Both the position numbers and the translations under genes were made by a program. From Chloroflexota bacterium (GTDB taxonomy: Bacteria; Chloroflexota; Anaerolineae; Aggregatilineales; J027): DNA of 64,000 bases. The notes under the pieces are model-generated. The model was not told the DNA's origin, did no database searches, and saw nothing but the letters and a program-made list of their open reading frames with translations. The stretch lies in NCBI GenBank assembly GCA_024434115.1, contig QMIT01000006.1:124001-188000 (forward strand). Reading direction: 5' to 3'. Positions 61,083 through 64,000 of the stretch are shown here, in pieces. Position 1 is the stretch's first letter, and each line of letters opens with the position of its first letter.

Positions 61083-62333
61083 TTACATCTGCATTTCAGG
61101 TTCACTACGCCGAGCAAATATCTCTTCCGCTTTGCGAGTAAATGACCAGCGTACCAAAGGTGGTGTAATCATGGTAGTGACAACTACCACCATGACCAGC
61201 ACGGCAAAACTATCCGGTACCAATATACCGCTGTTAATCCCTAGCGTTGCAAGGATTAAGCCTACTTCGCCACGACTAATCATGCCAAACCCTACGCGAA
61301 TAGCACTTAAATTATCAAACCCGCCTAGTCGGGTACCAATCCATGTCCCGACGACTTTGCTGATAATCGCCAGTACCAACATAATCATGGCAAATGGCAA
61401 AATATCCCCGTCTATCACCCGTAGGTTTGCCTTTAAGCCAATGCTGATGAAGAACAAGGGGACGAGCAATCCATAATTGACAGAGTGCAAACTGCGTTCT
61501 ACCCTCTCTACCACACTTCGTCGAGAACGGCCCATCGAAACCCCCGCAATAAATGCCCCTGCGATAGCCGCGATTCCCCCAATCGCCTCCGCCGCAACGG
61601 ACATCAAGAGGGCCGCCACCAAAGCTAAAGCGAAAACACCTTCTGAGATTGAGGTATTCTGGACACGATTGGCGAGTTTGGGTAAGAAATGCCAACATAA
61701 CAAACTGCCAATGATTAAGAACCCACCCATTCGTAGCACCACTTCCCAGATGGCCCGTGTATCTTCAATCGTCACAACACCACCGGGGTTGATCGCCAAA
61801 AAGAGCGAGACAATCAAAATTAGAAGTATATCGTCTACTAGGGCAGCCCCTAATAGCGTGAGGCCCTCACGGCTTTTTAATACGCCTAATTCCAACATCA
61901 CCTGTGCGCTGATGGCGGTACTCATCGAAGCAAGCACCAACCCGATAAATACCCCTTTTTCGGCTGAATAATCAAACATTACCGCTACAGGGGCGATCAT
62001 TAGAACGGGCACAAATACGCCGAAAATACCCGCCAAGATCGCAGGGCGGCCTACTTCAAACATGCTTTCGAGGTCAATTTCCAAACCTGCGCCAAAAATA
62101 AGCAGCAGTACGCCGATTTCAGCAAATTCGATGATAGAGTGGGTAACGGTAGCACTATTGGTAAAAAGCGAGGAATCGCCAAATAAATCGAGGATGGTGG
62201 GGCCAAGTAAAAGCCCTGCGAACAATTCACCCAACACAGCAGGTTGGTTCATTTGCATCGAGAGATAACCCATTCCCTTTGCAAAAGCGATCATGATCGC
62301 AACAGCGAGAAACAGTTGTAGCAGTTCGGTCAT
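61083..62333 (-). CDS. Cation:proton antiporter (CPA2, KefB/NhaS3-like)
   Basis: A 416-residue membrane protein with about 12 helices, exchanging Na+ or K+ for H+. Family motifs: NQPAVLGELFAGLLLGPTIL, GAGLEIDLESM, LSMSTAISAQVMLELG-type region with LVDDILLILIV (the conserved ion-site Asp pair), and SRGEVGLILATLGIN. There is no C-terminal TrkA/RCK domain, unlike KefB, so control may come from the PII-like protein encoded next. AAGGAG lies 7 nt upstream, inside a small ORF that overlaps the start as ATGA. Confidence 0.92.
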   Translation of the reverse strand: MTELLQLFLAVAIMIAFAKGMGYLSMQMNQPAVLGELFAGLLLGPTILDLFGDSSLFTNSATVTHSIIEFAEIGVLLLIFGAGLEIDLESMFEVGRPAILAGIFGVFVPVLMIAPVAVMFDYSAEKGVFIGLVLASMSTAISAQVMLELGVLKSREGLTLLGAALVDDILLILIVSLFLAINPGGVVTIEDTRAIWEVVLRMGGFLIIGSLLCWHFLPKLANRVQNTSISEGVFALALVAALLMSVAAEAIGGIAAIAGAFIAGVSMGRSRRSVVERVERSLHSVNYGLLVPLFFISIGLKANLRVIDGDILPFAMIMLVLAIISKVVGTWIGTRLGGFDNLSAIRVGFGMISRGEVGLILATLGINSGILVPDSFAVLVMVVVVTTMITPPLVRWSFTRKAEEIFARRSEPEMQM

Positions 62334-62419
62334 GTAACGACTCCTTCTATCCGGTGGTGTTGATATAAGACCGCCTGTTGTTCTAGTACGGCAATATGGG
62401 TAAAGTTTGGAGGAATCAT
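62330..62419 (-). CDS. 29-codon small ORF coupled to the antiporter gene
   Basis: A short frame, MIPPNFTHIAVLEQQAVLYQ and nine more residues (HHRIEGVVT). Its ATG at 62419 has a perfect AAGGAG 6 nt upstream (62426-62431). Its TGA overlaps the antiporter ATG as ATGA, and the antiporter's own AAGGAG lies within it. This is strong translation-initiation context for so short a frame. It may be a leader peptide or a small membrane-associated partner; no family is recognised. Confidence 0.55.
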   Translation of the reverse strand: MIPPNFTHIAVLEQQAVLYQHHRIEGVVT

Positions 62420-62437
62420 TTGAAGCTCCTTAGTGTT

Positions 62438-62470
62438 AAAAAAAACTGCCCTCACCTTACTGAAAAGGTG
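62438..62470 (-). terminator. Candidate attenuator before the small ORF
   Basis: On the minus strand CACCTT (62470-62465) pairs with AAGGTG (62458-62453), followed after 7 nt by eight T residues. The gap makes it an imperfect terminator, but its position in the leader of the antiporter operon suits attenuation. The rest of 62471-62633 shows only a short TCCGTC/GGCGGA hairpin. Confidence 0.3.
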
Positions 62471-62633
62471 TTAGATTAACGTTGGAATATCAAATTCTCA
62501 TTAACTATTCAAAAAATTCAAAACCCCTCCGTCCTTAGGCGGAATTTTGCACAGACAAGGAACTCAACCGGACAAGTCTTCGTCTTTATCTTCGCCATAA
62601 TCGCTCTACAGTTCGCTAGGTTAACAAGACACC

Positions 62634-62984
62634 ATGCACCAACTACAAATCCTTGCTGGGGCCATTTGTAGCCTCATTTTTATGTCGGCCACCTTCCCAA
62701 TGCTCTATAAGGCATGGCGCACCAAAAATATGGCCTCCTATAGCCTGCTCAACATCGGGCTGAACAACATCGGCAACCTGCTCTATTGGCTATATGTGAC
62801 CACCTTACCGATTGGCCCAGTCTGGATATTGCACAGCTTCAATACCGTCGTCACGCTGATTATGCTTATCTGGTATCTCATGTATCGAGTGGATAAGCAA
62901 CCCATCAAACGTCTCACTGCCGAACTGAAGCGCCAGACCATGAGTTTTGCGGCCATCCGATCCGAAAATTCTACGGCAAGCTGA
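62634..62984 (+). CDS. Small PQ-loop (SemiSWEET-like) membrane protein
   Basis: A 116-residue protein with three hydrophobic helices: LQILAGAICSLIFMSATFPMLY, NIGLNNIGNLLYWLYV and ILHSFNTVVTLIMLIWYLMY. The segment SATFPMLYKAWRTKNMAS is the PQ-loop signature with the Gln replaced by Met. SemiSWEET proteins dimerise to carry small sugars; whether this one does so is unknown. It diverges from the antiporter operon. Confidence 0.72.
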   Translation: MHQLQILAGAICSLIFMSATFPMLYKAWRTKNMASYSLLNIGLNNIGNLLYWLYVTTLPIGPVWILHSFNTVVTLIMLIWYLMYRVDKQPIKRLTAELKRQTMSFAAIRSENSTAS

Positions 62985-63112
62985 CGCGCTACCAACACTC
63001 AAGGCGTTTCCCCTATGCGGTTAATTTTTCTAACACTGTCAAAGGCCATCATCAAGCCATTTTAGAAAGGGCGGGTTAGAAAAGTTCCTGCCATGCAACA
63101 GCCTGTGTCAAA

Positions 63113-63143
63113 GCTGTAACACCCGCAACATGCGGCTGTAACA
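63113..63143 (+). promoter_or_regulatory. 22-bp-spaced direct repeats before the PA14-SH3b gene
   Basis: GCTGTAACA occurs at 63113-63121 and 63135-63143, exactly 22 bp (two helical turns) apart, about 75 bp before the start codon. An activator or repressor site is plausible. Confidence 0.35.
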
Positions 63144-63215
63144 GCACAGTGCTAATTTAAGAGATGTATCAAGGGAGTGATTGCAATTCAGCAATCCAAG
63201 AGGAGTGCAACCATC

Positions 63216-64000
63216 ATGAACCGCGTAACCCAACTCATTTCACTCACCACATCATTCATTCTGATTCTATTGTCTGCCCTCGTCGTGCGCCCAGCAGCAG
63301 CAGACAGTTCGGGGCAGGCCACCAACTACTGGATTGGGGACTATTTCAATAACGCCTACCTGTCTGGGACGGCAGTGGTCTCCCGCCAAGAACAATCGGT
63401 AGCTTTCAATTGGGGCACCGGCTCACCAGCGGCGGGCATCCCATCCGATAATTTCTCGGCGCGTTGGGGGTCAAATCCCTATTTCTCTGCCGGAACCTAT
63501 CGTTTCACCGCCACCGCCGATGATGCCATTGCGCTAACCATTGACTTCCAAAACAGCGTGTTTAACACCATTTCCAGCCCCAAACCGGGTCAAACCTTGA
63601 CCGCTGATTATGTCATGAGCGAGGGGGTTCATCATCTGCAATTGGACTATCAGGAATTTAGCGGTGACGCCTATGTCTATCTCAGTTGGACAAAAGTCTC
63701 TGGCGGCAATCCCACCCAACCCGTCGTTCCTAGTGCCATCGTAATGACCAACGAACTGAATGTTCGCAGCGGCCCCGGCACAGTCTATCCCGTGATCGGC
63801 AGGGTCTATCAGGGCCAAGTCTTGAATATGACAGCCCGAAATCATGGGGCAACATGGATTGCAGTTAATGGCAATGGTATTTCCGGGTGGGTCAATGCCA
63901 GCTATGTTCAGCCAAACGTTGCTATCACCAGCCTACCCGCTCTTGATGGTGGCCCAACCCCTATCCCCGGCCAAATCAGCGCGACGGTGAACACAGGCGC
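63216..64000 (+). CDS. Secreted PA14 and SH3b domain protein (3' end outside window)
   Basis: The open frame runs from ATG 63216, preceded by GAGGAG, to the right edge: at least 261 residues. A signal peptide (about 1-30, ending RPAAA) is followed by a PA14-type sugar-binding domain (about 38-165: YFNNAYLSGTAVVSRQ, FSARWGSNPYFSAGTYRF, ATADDAIALTID, YVYLSWT) and an SH3b domain (about 172-235: LNVRSGPGTVYPVIGRV, WIAVNGNGISGWVNASYV). A Pro-rich linker begins at the edge, so more repeats are likely to follow. It probably binds carbohydrate or peptidoglycan at the cell surface. Confidence 0.88.
   Translation, partial: MNRVTQLISLTTSFILILLSALVVRPAAADSSGQATNYWIGDYFNNAYLSGTAVVSRQEQSVAFNWGTGSPAAGIPSDNFSARWGSNPYFSAGTYRFTATADDAIALTIDFQNSVFNTISSPKPGQTLTADYVMSEGVHHLQLDYQEFSGDAYVYLSWTKVSGGNPTQPVVPSAIVMTNELNVRSGPGTVYPVIGRVYQGQVLNMTARNHGATWIAVNGNGISGWVNASYVQPNVAITSLPALDGGPTPIPGQISATVNTG

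Overview
The window looks like a chromosome-like segment of a Chloroflexota bacterium, probably of Anaerolineae type. This is inferred from style: a PknB-like kinase fused to an nSTAND ATPase and WD40 propellers, FHA/zinc-ribbon proteins, secreted SH3b/PA14 proteins, large Ig-repeat lipoproteins with Thr/Pro/Glu linkers, and a fused cytochrome b. No rRNA, tRNA or CRISPR array is visible, so the placement is not proven.

Layout: (1) 1-1718, two nucleotide-sugar genes, a dehydrogenase cut by the window edge and a convergent SDR epimerase. (2) 1.8-6.7 kb, a plasmid-like replication/partition module on the minus strand: parA, parB and a primase-polymerase/DUF3987 protein. It is followed by a mirrored array of GCGACA repeats around an AT-rich core, and a 26-bp perfect palindrome lies over the parB stop codon. 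(3) 6.7-14.5 kb, a plus-strand signalling cluster: a secreted Asn/Gly-repeat protein, an FHA protein and a 1485-residue kinase-nSTAND-WD40 protein. (4) 14.5-24.4 kb, a tightly coupled minus-strand respiratory operon: Tat-exported DUF362 protein, pentaheme cytochrome, YVTN-propeller/MauG-like lipoprotein, FG-GAP-propeller cytochrome c, cytochrome b, Rieske protein and tetraheme cytochrome c. (5) 24.5-33.3 kb, single genes: PAP2 phosphatase, methyltransferases, GNAT, beta-helix protein, LLM oxidoreductase, mscL, def. (6) 33.5-40.5 kb, one giant lipoprotein gene with 19 Ig-like repeats and a C-terminal SGNH-like region. (7) 40.6-42.5 kb, an AT-rich two-gene island: a Trypco1-like small protein and a trypsin-like protease with an unknown C-terminal half. 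(8) 42.6-48.3 kb, a SAM-I riboswitch with terminator, metH, and a bifunctional homocysteine methyltransferase/MTHFR. (9) 48.4-64 kb: L,D-transpeptidase, tandem TIMP-like proteins, SMODS-associated-NUDIX-like protein, alkyladenine glycosylase with two small paralogues, NYN RNase, aconitase, stand-alone kinase, UlaG-like hydrolase, a proton antiporter with a PII-like protein and a 29-codon upstream ORF, a PQ-loop protein, and a PA14-SH3b protein cut by the right edge.

The strongest candidates for something undescribed are the mirrored repeat array with its palindrome and Prim-Pol/ParAB module, the propeller-decorated Rieske/cytochrome b operon, and the Trypco1-protease pair. Housekeeping genes (def, metH, acnA) sit on the same segment as the plasmid-type replication module, so this is either an integrated replicon or a secondary chromosome. 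Functions are read from motifs by eye; no database search was run.
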